Assembly: GCF_037076355.1 (NCBI RefSeq)
Contig: NZ_AP026968.1
Span: forward strand, 1,690,501 to 1,754,500
Direction: 5' to 3'
Source of the DNA: Streptococcus parapneumoniae
GTDB lineage: Bacteria > Bacillota > Bacilli > Lactobacillales > Streptococcaceae
Length of the DNA: 64,000 nucleotides
Below the pieces are notes generated by a model. The model worked only from the letters and a program-made list of their open reading frames with translations. It was not told the DNA's origin and searched no databases. Numbering within the stretch: the first letter of the stretch is position 1; each line of letters begins with the position of its first letter. Position numbers and translations under genes: made by a program. Of this stretch, positions 8,442-21,800 are shown in pieces.

Positions 8442-9719
8442 TTAACTAATAGATGATAAAATTTCTTTCGGCGATTTTCTAAATAAAAATAGGAAACAAA
8501 GGGCTACAGATAAGCAACTAATCAATAACAGAAAGACATAGGATTCTGCAAAAGATAGGAGGCTGGTTGATAGACTGCTTGCTTTGGCTAGTGTATCTTG
8601 TAAGCTTGCCTGTTCTCCACTTGCTAGTAGTGTTTGGAGTAGGTAAGATGTGATGACGTTTCCTGCAACAAATGCTGGAAGCAAAGCTCCAAGAGATACC
8701 AAAACTACCTCTAAACAAAACTGTAGGAAAATCGAGCTCTTGCCTTTTCCAAGTGCCAGTAAAATTCCCACTTCGTAGACCCTTTCTCTCAACCAGAGAG
8801 ACAAAACCAGAATTAAGGCTCCTGCTCCTGCTATCAACATCCCATAAAGGAAGATGGTCAGGAAGATTTGGAAGGTTGCAACTGAGTCTTTGATTTGTTC
8901 AAAAGCCTTGTTTTCCTTTTCGACTTGGTAGCCTTGATTTTCCAAGGCCAAGTTTTCTACCTGCTTCATGAGTCCGTCCATTTCCTTAGGATTTTCTACA
9001 TAGAAGCGAGCTGCATTAACTTGAGGTTCACTATTGCCCAAAAGGGTTTGGCTACTTTCATAGTCTGTAAAGACCTGGTTTTCACTGAAGTCGGAAGACA
9101 AGCCTGTAAATTTCTCTTGTTTTTTACCAGAGAAGATTCCGACGATTTCAAACTCTACTGTTTGCCCTTTATCAGATTCGGACTGTCCGGCATCCAAGCC
9201 AATCTTGTCATGAAGGGAAAGACCGTTCTTCTTAGCCAACTCTTCGTGGATGATGATTTTCTTGGAATCCCCTTTTTGAAGGTGTCGCCCTTCTTTTAGG
9301 TTGAAAGCTGAGCTAGTAAAGGTGACATCTTTGGATGAATCCTCAAGAGCCGTTAAACTAACCAAGTTCTTGTCCGCAGCTGACAAATCATCACGCTCTA
9401 CGCTCTGCTCACCACTCACTGCTTCCTTGTCTTTTAGTTTTGCAATCGTTTCGAGTTCAGGAGAGACATTTTCCAGTCCCTTAATCTTGCTAACGGATGC
9501 TAGATCTGACAACTTGAAAGTCTGACCGTTTTCTATCTTTTTAATAGAAAAAGATGTATTGAGTGATTTGTAAAGATTGCTTTCTACTGTTTTGTTGGAC
9601 TTCATCAGCGTCAAACAGGCTGAAATTCCTGCCAATAGGACCAATAAAATCAGAAATAAAATAAAACTTCTCAGTCGTTTTCTGCTGACATAAGCCCAAG
9701 CTCTTTGGATTGGATTCAT
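8442..9719 (-). CDS. vex1: Vex1 ABC transporter permease
   Basis: First gene of the vex operon and paralogue of Vex3. The 425 residues show an N-terminal helix (about 17-37), an extracytoplasmic domain, and three C-terminal helices (about 285-310, 330-355 and 395-415) with the RERVYEVGILLALG motif. A strong Shine-Dalgarno GGAGGTGA lies 4 nt before the ATG. Its length equals the pneumococcal protein as recalled. Vex1 and Vex3 probably form a heterodimeric pore with Vex2 dimers. Confidence 0.9.
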   Translation of the reverse strand: MNPIQRAWAYVSRKRLRSFILFLILLVLLAGISACLTLMKSNKTVESNLYKSLNTSFSIKKIENGQTFKLSDLASVSKIKGLENVSPELETIAKLKDKEAVSGEQSVERDDLSAADKNLVSLTALEDSSKDVTFTSSAFNLKEGRHLQKGDSKKIIIHEELAKKNGLSLHDKIGLDAGQSESDKGQTVEFEIVGIFSGKKQEKFTGLSSDFSENQVFTDYESSQTLLGNSEPQVNAARFYVENPKEMDGLMKQVENLALENQGYQVEKENKAFEQIKDSVATFQIFLTIFLYGMLIAGAGALILVLSLWLRERVYEVGILLALGKGKSSIFLQFCLEVVLVSLGALLPAFVAGNVITSYLLQTLLASGEQASLQDTLAKASSLSTSLLSFAESYVFLLLISCLSVALCFLFLFRKSPKEILSSIS

Positions 9720-9744
9720 TTGTCACCTCCATATTTGTAAGACT

Positions 9745-9750
9745 ATTATA
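9745..9750 (-). promoter_or_regulatory. Predicted -10 element of the vex operon
   Basis: TATAAT on the minus strand, 25 nt upstream of the vex1 start codon and just ahead of GGAGGTGA. No good -35 box is visible at 16-18 nt (ATAAAC-like sequence), so an activator may be needed. Confidence 0.5.
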
Positions 9751-9782
9751 AAACCTAAATATGAAATGTTTATGAAATACGA

Positions 9783-9823
9783 AAAAATTTCAAAAAGAGC
9801 AACGGCTTTCACCGTTGCTCTTT
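9783..9823 (-). terminator. Intrinsic terminator of the giant surface-protein gene
   Basis: Perfect 12-bp arms AAAGAGCAACGG/CCGTTGCTCTTT with a 6-nt loop. On the minus strand they are followed by TTGAAATTTTTTCG. It lies 42 nt after the stop codon at 9866. Confidence 0.9.
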
Positions 9824-9865
9824 CGAGTACTATTCTAGCTAGTTTCCGACTAGTCTAAGCTTAAC

Positions 9866-12800
9866 TTATCTTAACTGAGTAAGAATAGCTTTGAGTTTCT
9901 CAATCAACTCATCTTCTGTGTGGTCAGACTCTTTCTCATTGGCTAGGAAGGCAACTGCTTGAGCGAGAGTTTCTCGTGCTTTGTCGAGAACTTTCGCATC
10001 TACACTTGTAAGATCGCTTTCTTGCAGAACATTAGTCAATTCCTTGGTCAATTTCTTGAGTTCTGACTCTTTCTTGCGACGAGCGATGAGGAAGAGAAGG
10101 AGACCAAGAAGGGCGAGCAGGCTGCCAATCATCGTACCGTATGGAAGATGACCTTGTTCTTTGCTTGTTTCTTTCGTTTCTTCTTCATCCTTAGTCGCTT
10201 GCTTACCTTTCAAGGATTCGAGTGCTTCTTTGACCTTGGCAGTCATCTCTTTCAAGCCTGCCTCTGTCAAGTCAGTATTTCTAAGGGCTTCTTGACCCTC
10301 TCCGAGAATGATCTTAGCAGCGTCGATGACAGATTGATCAATACCATCCAAGTCTTTCAAACGAGTTTCTAGTTCTTCAACCAATCGTGCAAGCTCAGAC
10401 TTGTCAACAGGACGAGTCTCACTAGGAGTCACTGTAGTGCCTGAATTGTTTGAAGTGGATGTAGAAACTGGTGTTTCTTGAGCTGGAGTACTTGCTTGAG
10501 CCTGTCCAACAGTAGATGATGGAGTAGCAGGATTGCTATTGCTACTATCGTCGGTCGTCACATCAGGGGCTGGAGTGTTGCCACTGTTACCTGGTGTCAC
10601 ACTGTTGCTATTGCTGTCAGCAGGGGTAGTAGCACCGTCGTTGTTAGTGTTAGCACTATTATTAGTGTTGCCACCATTGTTAGTGTTACCATCATTACTT
10701 GGTACAGAAGTTGGTTTATCTACCAAGCCGGCTTTGGCTTCCGCAAGTTTTTCCTTAGCTTCGTCTACTTTCGCTTTCGCATCCGCTACGTCTTTGTCTG
10801 TAGCGCTCGCGTTGCCAATCACTTCCTCAGCTTTTGTTACGGCTTCGGTAGCTTTTGTCTTCGCGTCTTCGTAGGCTGCTTTACTTGCTTCTGTCTTACC
10901 GTCTGTATTGGCACCTTCGTTGATGGCTGTATTCAAGGCATCTTTCGCTTGTTTAAGAGGTTCCTTGTCTACGTCTACCAAGCCGGCTTTGGCTTCCGCA
11001 AGTTTTTCCTTAGCTTCGTCTACTTTCGCTTTCGCATCCGCTACGTCTTTGTCTGTAGCGCTCGCGTTGCCAATCACTTCCTCAGCTTTTGTTACGGCTT
11101 CGGTAGCTTTTGTCTTCGCGTCTTCGTAGGCTGCTTTACTTGCTTCTGTCTTACCGTCTGTATTGGCACCTTCGTTGATGGCTGTATTCAAGGCATCTTT
11201 CGCTTGTTTAAGAGGTTCCTTATCTACGTCTACCAAGCCGGCTTTGGCTTCCGCAAGTTTTTCCTTAGCTTCGTCTACTTTCGCTTTCGCATCCGCTACG
11301 TCTTTGTCTGTAGCGCTCGCGTTGCCAATCACTTCCTCAGCTTTTGTTACGGCTTCGGTAGCTTTTGTCTTCGCGTCTTCGTAGGCTGCTTTACTTGCTT
11401 CTGTCTTACCGTCTGTATTGGCACCTTCGTTGATGGCTGTATTCAAGGCATCTTTCGCTTGTTTAAGAGGTTCCTTATCTACGTCTACCAAGCCGGCTTT
11501 GGCTTCCGCAAGTTTTTCCTTAGCTTCGTCTACTTTCGCTTTCGCATCCGCTACGTCTTTGTCTGTAGCGCTCGCGTTGCCAATCACTTCCTCAGCTTTT
11601 GTTACGGCTTCGGTAGCTTTTGTCTTCGCGTCTTCGTAGGCTGCTTTACTTGCTTCTGTCTTACCGTCTGTATTGGCACCTTCGTTGATGGCTGTATTCA
11701 AGGCATCTTTCGCTTGTTTAAGAGGTTCCTTGTCTACGTCTACCAAGCCGGCTTTGGCTTCCGCAAGTTTTTCCTTAGCTTCGTCTACTTTCGCTTTCGC
11801 ATCCGCTACGTCTTTGTCTGTAGCGCTCGCGTTGCCAATCACTTCCTCAGCTTTTGTTACGGCTTCGGTAGCTTTTGTCTTCGCGTCTTCGTAGGCTGCT
11901 TTACTTGCTTCTGTCTTACCGTCTGTATTGGCACCTTCGTTGATGGCTGTATTCAAGGCATCTTTCGCTTGTTTAAGAGGTTCCTTGTCTACGTCTACCA
12001 AGCCGGCTTTGGCTTCCGCAAGTTTTTCCTTAGCTTCGTCTACTTTCGCTTTCGCATCCGCTACGTCTTTGTCTGTAGCGCTCGCGTTGCCAATCACTTC
12101 CTCAGCTTTTGTTACGGCTTCGGTAGCTTTTGTCTTCGCGTCTTCGTAGGCTGCTTTACTTGCTTCTGTCTTACCGTCTGTATTGGCACCTTCGTTGATG
12201 GCTGTATTCAAGGCATCTTTCGCTTGTTTAAGAGGTTCCTTGTCTACGTCTACCAAGCCGGCTTTGGCTTCCGCAAGTTTTTCCTTAGCTTCGTCTACTT
12301 TCGCTTTCGCATCCGCTACGTCTTTGTCTGTAGCGCTCGCGTTGCCAATCACTTCCTCAGCTTTTGTTACGGCTTCGGTAGCTTTTGTCTTCGCGTCTTC
12401 GTAGGCTGCTTTACTTGCTTCTGTCTTACCGTCTGTATTGGCACCTTCGTTGATGGCTGTATTCAAGGCATCTTTCGCTTGTTTAAGAGGTTCCTTATCT
12501 ACGTCTACCAAGCCGGCTTTGGCTTCCGCAAGTTTTTCCTTAGCTTCGTCTACTTTCGCTTTCGCATCCGCTACGTCTTTGTCTGTAGCGCTCGCGTTGC
12601 CAATCACTTCCTCAGCTTTTGTTACGGCTTCGGTAGCTTTTGTCTTCGCGTCTTCGTAGGCTGCTTTACTTGCTTCTGTCTTACCGTCTGTATTGGCACC
12701 TTCGTTGATGGCTGTATTCAAGGCATCTTTCGCTTGTTTAAGAGGTTCCTTGTCTACGTCTACCAAGCCGGCTTTGGCTTCCGCAAGTTTTTCCTTAGCT

Positions 12801-15800
12801 TCGTCTACTTTCGCTTTCGCATCCGCTACGTCTTTGTCTGTAGCGCTCGCGTTGCCAATCACTTCCTCAGCTTTTGTTACGGCTTCGGTAGCTTTTGTCT
12901 TCGCGTCTTCGTAGGCTGCTTTACTTGCTTCTGTCTTACCGTCTGTATTGGCACCTTCGTTGATGGCTGTATTCAAGGCATCTTTCGCTTGTTTAAGAGG
13001 TTCCTTGTCTACGTCTACCAAGCCGGCTTTGGCTTCCGCAAGTTTTTCCTTAGCTTCGTCTACTTTCGCTTTCGCATCCGCTACGTCTTTGTCTGTAGCG
13101 CTCGCGTTGCCAATCACTTCCTCAGCTTTTGTTACGGCTTCGGTAGCTTTTGTCTTCGCGTCTTCGTAGGCTGCTTTACTTGCTTCTGTCTTACCGTCTG
13201 TATTGGCACCTTCGTTGATGGCTGTATTCAAGGCATCTTTCGCTTGTTTAAGAGGTTCCTTGTCTACGTCTACCAAGCCGGCTTTGGCTTCCGCAAGTTT
13301 TTCCTTAGCTTCGTCTACTTTCGCTTTCGCATCCGCTACGTCTTTGTCTGTAGCGCTCGCGTTGCCAATCACTTCCTCAGCTTTTGTTACGGCTTCGGTA
13401 GCTTTTGTCTTCGCGTCTTCGTAGGCTGCTTTACTTGCTTCTGTCTTACCGTCTGTATTGGCACCTTCGTTGATGGCTGTATTCAAGGCATCTTTCGCTT
13501 GTTTAAGAGGTTCCTTGTCTACGTCTACCAAGCCGGCTTTGGCTTCCGCAAGTTTTTCCTTAGCTTCGTCTACTTTCGCTTTCGCATCCGCTACGTCTTT
13601 GTCTGTAGCGCTCGCGTTGCCAATCACTTCCTCAGCTTTTGTTACGGCTTCGGTAGCTTTTGTCTTCGCGTCTTCGTAGGCTGCTTTACTTGCTTCTGTC
13701 TTACCGTCTGTATTGGCACCTTCGTTGATGGCTGTATTCAAGGCATCTTTCGCTTGTTTAAGAGGTTCCTTATCTACGTCTACCAAGCCGGCTTTGGCTT
13801 CCGCAAGTTTTTCCTTAGCTTCGTCTACTTTCGCTTTCGCATCCGCTACGTCTTTGTCTGTAGCGCTCGCGTTGCCAATCACTTCCTCAGCTTTTGTTAC
13901 GGCTTCGGTAGCTTTTGTCTTCGCGTCTTCGTAGGCTGCTTTACTTGCTTCTGTCTTACCGTCTGTATTGGCACCTTCGTTGATGGCTGTATTCAAGGCA
14001 TCTTTCGCTTGTTTAAGAGGTTCCTTGTCTACGTCTACCAAGCCGGCTTTGGCTTCCGCAAGTTTTTCCTTAGCTTCGTCTACTTTCGCTTTCGCATCCG
14101 CTACGTCTTTGTCTGTAGCGCTCGCGTTGCCAATCACTTCCTCAGCTTTTGTTACGGCTTCGGTAGCTTTTGTCTTCGCGTCTTCGTAGGCTGCTTTACT
14201 TGCTTCTGTCTTACCGTCTGTATTGGCACCTTCGTTGATGGCTGTATTCAAGGCATCTTTCGCTTGTTTAAGAGGTTCCTTATCTACGTCTACCAAGCCG
14301 GCTTTGGCTTCCGCAAGTTTTTCCTTAGCTTCGTCTACTTTCGCTTTCGCATCCGCTACGTCTTTGTCTGTAGCGCTCGCGTTGCCAATCACTTCCTCAG
14401 CTTTTGTTACGGCTTCGGTAGCTTTTGTCTTCGCGTCTTCGTAGGCTGCTTTACTTGCTTCTGTCTTACCGTCTGTATTGGCACCTTCGTTGATGGCTGT
14501 ATTCAAGGCATCTTTCGCTTGTTTAAGAGGTTCCTTATCTACGTCTACCAAGCCGGCTTTGGCTTCCGCAAGTTTTTCCTTAGCTTCGTCTACTTTCGCT
14601 TTCGCATCCGCTACGTCTTTGTCTGTAGCGCTCGCGTTGCCAATCACTTCCTCAGCTTTTGTTACGGCTTCGGTAGCTTTTGTCTTCGCGTCTTCGTAGG
14701 CTGCTTTACTTGCTTCTGTCTTACCGTCTGTATTGGCACCTTCGTTGATGGCTGTATTCAAGGCATCTTTCGCTTGTTTAAGAGGTTCCTTGTCTACGTC
14801 TACCAAGCCGGCTTTGGCTTCCGCAAGTTTTTCCTTAGCTTCGTCTACTTTCGCTTTCGCATCCGCTACGTCTTTGTCTGTAGCGCTCGCGTTGCCAATC
14901 ACTTCCTCAGCTTTTGTTACGGCTTCGGTAGCTTTTGTCTTCGCGTCTTCGTAGGCTGCTTTACTTGCTTCTGTCTTACCGTCTGTATTGGCACCTTCGT
15001 TGATGGCTGTATTCAAGGCATCTTTCGCTTGTTTAAGAGGTTCCTTATCTACGTCTACCAAGCCGGCTTTGGCTTCCGCAAGTTTTTCCTTAGCTTCGTC
15101 TACTTTCGCTTTCGCATCCGCTACGTCTTTGTCTGTAGCGCTCGCGTTGCCAATCACTTCCTCAGCTTTTGTTACGGCTTCGGTAGCTTTTGTCTTCGCG
15201 TCTTCGTAGGCTGCTTTACTTGCTTCTGTCTTACCGTCTGTATTGGCACCTTCGTTGATGGCTGTATTCAAGGCATCTTTCGCTTGTTTAAGAGGTTCCT
15301 TGTCTACGTCTACCAAGCCGGCTTTGGCTTCCGCAAGTTTTTCCTTAGCTTCGTCTACTTTCGCTTTCGCATCCGCTACGTCTTTGTCTGTAGCGCTCGC
15401 GTTGCCAATCACTTCCTCAGCTTTTGTTACGGCTTCGGTAGCTTTTGTCTTCGCGTCTTCGTAGGCTGCTTTACTTGCTTCTGTCTTACCGTCTGTATTG
15501 GCACCTTCGTTGATGGCTGTATTCAAGGCATCTTTCGCTTGTTTAAGAGGTTCCTTATCTACGTCTACCAAGCCGGCTTTGGCTTCCGCAAGTTTTTCCT
15601 TAGCTTCGTCTACTTTCGCTTTCGCATCCGCTACGTCTTTGTCTGTAGCGCTCGCGTTGCCAATCACTTCCTCAGCTTTTGTTACGGCTTCGGTAGCTTT
15701 TGTCTTCGCGTCTTCGTAGGCTGCTTTACTTGCTTCTGTCTTACCGTCTGTATTGGCACCTTCGTTGATGGCTGTATTCAAGGCATCTTTCGCTTGTTTA

Positions 15801-18800
15801 AGAGGTTCCTTATCTACGTCTACCAAGCCGGCTTTGGCTTCCGCAAGTTTTTCCTTAGCTTCGTCTACTTTCGCTTTCGCATCCGCTACGTCTTTGTCTG
15901 TAGCGCTCGCGTTGCCAATCACTTCCTCAGCTTTTGTTACGGCTTCGGTAGCTTTTGTCTTCGCGTCTTCGTAGGCTGCTTTACTTGCTTCTGTCTTACC
16001 GTCTGTATTGGCACCTTCGTTGATGGCTGTATTCAAGGCATCTTTCGCTTGTTTAAGAGGTTCCTTGTCTACGTCTACCAAGCCGGCTTTGGCTTCCGCA
16101 AGTTTTTCCTTAGCTTCGTCTACTTTCGCTTTCGCATCCGCTACGTCTTTGTCTGTAGCGCTCGCGTTGCCAATCACTTCCTCAGCTTTTGTTACGGCTT
16201 CGGTAGCTTTTGTCTTCGCGTCTTCGTAGGCTGCTTTACTTGCTTCTGTCTTACCGTCTGTATTGGCACCTTCGTTGATGGCTGTATTCAAGGCATCTTT
16301 CGCTTGTTTAAGAGGTTCCTTGTCTACGTCTACCAAGCCGGCTTTGGCTTCCGCAAGTTTTTCCTTAGCTTCGTCTACTTTCGCTTTCGCATCCGCTACG
16401 TCTTTGTCTGTAGCGCTCGCGTTGCCAATCACTTCCTCAGCTTTTGTTACGGCTTCGGTAGCTTTTGTCTTCGCGTCTTCGTAGGCTGCTTTACTTGCTT
16501 CTGTCTTACCGTCTGTATTGGCACCTTCGTTGATGGCTGTATTCAAGGCATCTTTCGCTTGTTTAAGAGGTTCCTTATCTACGTCTACCAAGCCGGCTTT
16601 GGCTTCCGCAAGTTTTTCCTTAGCTTCGTCTACTTTCGCTTTCGCATCCGCTACGTCTTTGTCTGTAGCGCTCGCGTTGCCAATCACTTCCTCAGCTTTT
16701 GTTACGGCTTCGGTAGCTTTTGTCTTCGCGTCTTCGTAGGCTGCTTTACTTGCTTCTGTCTTACCGTCTGTATTGGCACCTTCGTTGATGGCTGTATTCA
16801 AGGCATCTTTCGCTTGTTTAAGAGGTTCCTTGTCTACGTCTACCAAGCCGGCTTTGGCTTCCGCAAGTTTTTCCTTAGCTTCGTCTACTTTCGCTTTCGC
16901 ATCCGCTACGTCTTTGTCTGTAGCGCTCGCGTTGCCAATCACTTCCTCAGCTTTTGTTACGGCTTCGGTAGCTTTTGTCTTCGCGTCTTCGTAGGCTGCT
17001 TTACTTGCTTCTGTCTTACCGTCTGTATTGGCACCTTCGTTGATGGCTGTATTCAAGGCATCTTTCGCTTGTTTGAGAGCTGACTTATCTGCAGATCTCA
17101 CTTCATACGGAACGTTGATAATTTCCGTACTATTATCTGCATAAGTCACTACCACTTCGATAGTATGAGTTCCAAGAGCAATTGGATACGTCGTACCATC
17201 TTTTAAGGCTGCTGACACTTTATCAGCAACGGTTACAGCATCCAGCAATTCTTCATTTGTAGGGGTGCTTCCGCCAACTACTTTGCTAATTTTAGTCGTT
17301 GCAACCTCATGTTTTGGAACAGTAACAGTATAGTCACGTGCGGAACTTTCTGCTTCTCCTGTTCCCTTTGTTGCTGTAATTTGAACCGTACGATTCGTAG
17401 TTCCTAATGTTCCATTCGGAACTACAAGTTTATCTCCGACTTTCTTAACAGCAGTATCTGTAGACGCCCAGCTGTTTTCACTTGTAAGAGTGACAGTCTT
17501 CGTTCCATCATTTTCTGTAGGAATATTAAATGTAATCTTATCTGCATCTGTTGGAACAGTAAACTCATAATCACCATTCATTTTTGCAGTTGAAGTCAAG
17601 TTTGCTGGTTTTGGATGTTTAACAACTACTTCTGAACTACTATCAGATTCCGTTCTATCCGTTCCAGATGTGTACACCACTTTGGCTACAATTTTCGCAC
17701 CTGCAGTCAATGATTTACCTGCTAGTAAAGGAACTGTTACATTATCTTTTTTGTTAAACTCTCCCTCTTTAGCAACGGTTGTTTCACCAATCTTATTAGG
17801 TTGTGCTGGATTTGACATGTCATACAGCTCTACAGTTGTTCCACTGTTCACGTTATTGACTGTCAGACTTGTTGCAGTAGATGTTGCCCCTTCTACTGTC
17901 GGTGTTAACGGTTTGACTTCAAATGTTACATCAAATTTTTCAAAACGTTTCCAATTTATTTGATCGTTATCTCCTGCCATAAAGACTTGAATGCTATCTT
18001 TATACTTACCAAGATAATTTGCTTTTTGTTTTTCAGAAGTTCTACTATAGCTTGCATATTCTGAATAACCGTTACCTGATGTTGACTTCCAAGCAGAAGA
18101 TGTCCTTGGTGAATTAGACGTAAAGTAAGTCTGAGCATTATTAGTCGTTCCACTAAAATCTGTTCCAAAAGTAGTCGTCACATGTATTGTAGTAGGAGTA
18201 GCATGATAAACTTTCAGATTGATATCAATAGTTTTCTCAACACTTCCTTCTGTTCCATCAGCATTTGTAACACTATAAGTAACTGTTACGCTACCTTTTG
18301 TATTATTTCCTGTAGCATCCGTCTGCTCTGTTGTACTTGGTTCAGTACCCCATGCTACTGTCACACCGTCTGCCGGTTTGTTTACATTAGTACTATTCTG
18401 ACCTTTAAACTGCACATAATTTTCAGGCTGTGTTCCTTCAGGCAATTCTCCATTTAACAGTGTAGTAAATTTATCTTTTTTAGCCTCTGCTGTTGGATAT
18501 ACTGCTACTGGGACTGTCACTTCTGTTACACGTCTTGTTTGATTATTGGTTCCTGTTTTTTCAGAAATAACAAGCGTTGCAGTACGTGTACCTACCGTCG
18601 TAAAGTCAGACTCCTCTTTCCAAGTAGCAGTCAAGTAGTTTGGAAGAGTTGTTGTTTGACCATTTTCTTGATAATTCAAGAGACGTTCTGGATGATTTTT
18701 CAACTCAGTTAATGCAGCATTTCCTGCGATTTGCTTAACTGGTTTACCTGCAAAAATCTGAGTCTTAGCTACTGATCGTTCTGCAGCATCACTTGTCGTA

Positions 18801-21800
18801 TCAAAGGCTGTCTGTGTAACCTTAACAGGCACATTTGAGTAAGATGGCTGATTAGCTTGTTCTGTTTGTCGGAGATACTTACCTTCAGGAAGAGTATAAG
18901 ACCAACGTCCGTCACTAGGTATAACCTCGTCCGATGTTCCATCTTGGAAATGAAGTGTCACCTTAGAAGCGCTTCTAATAGCCGTACCTGAAATCGTACG
19001 ATCTGTGTCTCTCAGTTTATCACCAGAAGTTGCAGTGATCGTCGGAACTTCTGGTTTGGCTACTTGACTATGTGCGATAGGAAGTGTTGAACCATCCACA
19101 AAACCGACAGTAACTGTATTCGCTTTATCCGTTCCAGTTTCTTTACTATAAGTAACCCCTGTCGCTGGGATATTCTGATTATCTCTGTTTAATTCTTGAA
19201 GTTTATCTTTGAAACGATCTTTTGCACTATCAAGGAAATTACTGTTTGAAATATCATTATTGCCAAAGGTTACTTTTTCTGCATCCGTTGGATAGTTCAA
19301 ACGTGTGCGATAATACTCTGCAAATGTCTGAATCGTAACCTTCCTTTCAAGAAGAGCTGATTCTGTACCTGTAGCATCACGAGTAGATAAAACAAGAGTA
19401 TAATCACCTGGATCAATTCTACCTCGACTATTCGTTCTGATAGATGTCCCTTCGACACCATGAGTTATATCACGTCCTCTAAAGAGACGAACACGCAATT
19501 TATCGCTGTCAGACGCTGGTTTTCCTACTGTCTTACCTGTAGGTTTTGCATTATCTTCTGCATCACTACCTTCAAAATACCCTTTAAGATCATCAACTGT
19601 TGGAGATGGAATTGTTTGTCCATCTTGAATTTCTTTTCCATTTTTCCATTTAACAGTCGGAGCTGTATTGATTGATTCAGCTGATAAAATCCAGTCATTA
19701 TTTTGAGATTCTCCAATTCCTATTGGACCATTTATATTAGCACCGTTATAGAAATGTCCTCTGAATTTAACAGCACCCTCTCCTGTAGGAATTGTAAATG
19801 GTGGATTTTCAAGAGCGGAGTCTCTAACTCTCAAAGTGATGTCTGTAATTGATTTATTAGCAGTATTTTGACTAGCAATCAACTCAATCTTGTCATTTGG
19901 ACTATATAACATCCAATTTCCATCTACCTTCTTGAGGCCGATGTCTACTCCACCATTAGTAATATTTCCGCCAATACGGACGTAGCCTCCTGCTTGGTCG
20001 TGCGGTACATGAACCGTCAACTCTCTACCTGCTGCATAAGGGGTATCTACTGTTGCTTTTCCAAGGACAACTCCTACAATCTTTTCGTCGGAGGCGACAC
20101 CATTTTTAACCTGTACAGCTTTTATACGGTTTGTGCTATAACTTGCATTTGTATTATTAGCCGTCTGTGTTAGGTATTCGCCATCTGCAAGTGTATACGT
20201 CCACCTACCATCTGCTCCAACATTAACGTCTTTCTCACTACCATCTTGTAAAGTCAATTTAACTTTTTCTGCACCTGCTATAGCTTGACCAGAAATAGTT
20301 CGAGAAGTCGAACGTAAGCCTTCAGTCCCCATAGCACTTTCTACATTATCAATTGTTGGTGCTTCTGGTTTAATCTCATAGTTAAAATAGTAATGTTGGC
20401 TATGTCCATAAGCATCTGTCACATCAATCTTCGCTACATGTCTACCTGGATTTTGAGTTGCAGCGACACTGCCACCTAGGCTTGAACTCATGTATTTATT
20501 GTTTTCGGTTGCTCCAGTCTGTGCTGTGAATTGATCTCCAAATTTAGTTGTTGTAACCCCTGATGGTAAATGTTGAATAGACAGACTGCGGATAGAACCC
20601 GTATCATCCCAAACTTTTAAAGTTGGAGGATTGAAAGTTTGTCCTCTGGTCACACTATAAAGTGGCTTTGTGGCAGCTGCTTCTGTAGTCGGAAGAAGGG
20701 TATCTCCAAGACTGACTTTTGGCGCACTGCTGTCTGCAGGAACCTGATAAGTACTTTCAGTACTGAAGTTCGTGTCTGCCGCTTTTTGCTTGGCTTTAAG
20801 ATCAGTTCCTAGTTTGGCTGTTCCAAATGGGATGTGAATCGTAGCTGTACCGGTATTTCCTGTATCTGCTGTTACGGATATCGTAGTATTTTGGTTTACA
20901 TTGTCTTTTTCCCAATTGTTTCCGTTTTTGCTAAAGGCAACTGTATGCTCTGTTCCTGTTCCATCTGTATAGCGCAATTCTGCCTTGTTCGCATTTAGAT
21001 GACCAATCTTAGCTGTAAATCCAGTCTCATCACGCCCAAATTCTGGTTTTTTAGCAAAGTTAGGCAAGCTTGCTTGGATGCTTCCATCACTAAGGGGACT
21101 CTTCATATCTCCGTAGAATGGATCTTCTGTTCCTTTTCTCACAAAAGCAGAAACTAATCGAAGCTGATCTGTTCCTATTTTATCTTTTTTATAGCTTGTA
21201 CTTGTAAATTCAATCGAACCATTTGCATTTATAGGCGCAGTAGCAATAACTTCGTAGTTAACAGCTTCTCCTATAAAGCTCTGTTGGTTGTTATTTCCGC
21301 CTTTTACTAGAAAGGCCTTCCACTCATAGTCTACATTGTCAATTTTTTTTGATGCCAATCCAGACACAGTAGTTGCTCTAATAGGTGGTTTTTCATTTGC
21401 TTTTCCGTTTAAGTTGTTAGTAGTTGTGCTAAAGCTTGCTTTTGCTGGCGGAATCACAAGACTAGATGTATAGGTTTGTGTTTGATTATCATCTGTTGTT
21501 GCGGTTATGGTTAATGGATATACTCCTGCTTTGTTTGCTGCAAAACCAGAAGCCCCAGACTCAGCTCGAATGGTTGCAGTTGTTGAATCGATACCTCTCG
21601 TTGCCCATGTAACTCCTAGATTGTCTCCACCGCTAATTGTTAAGCTTTTAATTGGGCGTGACCCTCTCACCATGAACTTAATGGAGTTATTCGTTACCCG
21701 TTGGTTAGTTGGGTATTTTATCACACGCTCATCTTTGATGTCACGTTCATTCGTCGTAACTCCCATTTTAAAAGGTTTTGTTTTTCCGAGATTTGATGCG

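Noticed and set aside
10718..17077. CRISPR-like appearance of the regular repeat
   Set aside because: Units are 255 bp, coding, in one frame and without unique spacers. They are protein repeats.
10949..17083. A 2,044-codon plus-strand open frame antisense to the giant gene
   Set aside because: It exists only because a stop-free frame of the 255-bp repeat unit is copied 24 times. It has no ribosome-binding site, and its product is a Phe/Cys-rich repeat with no sense.
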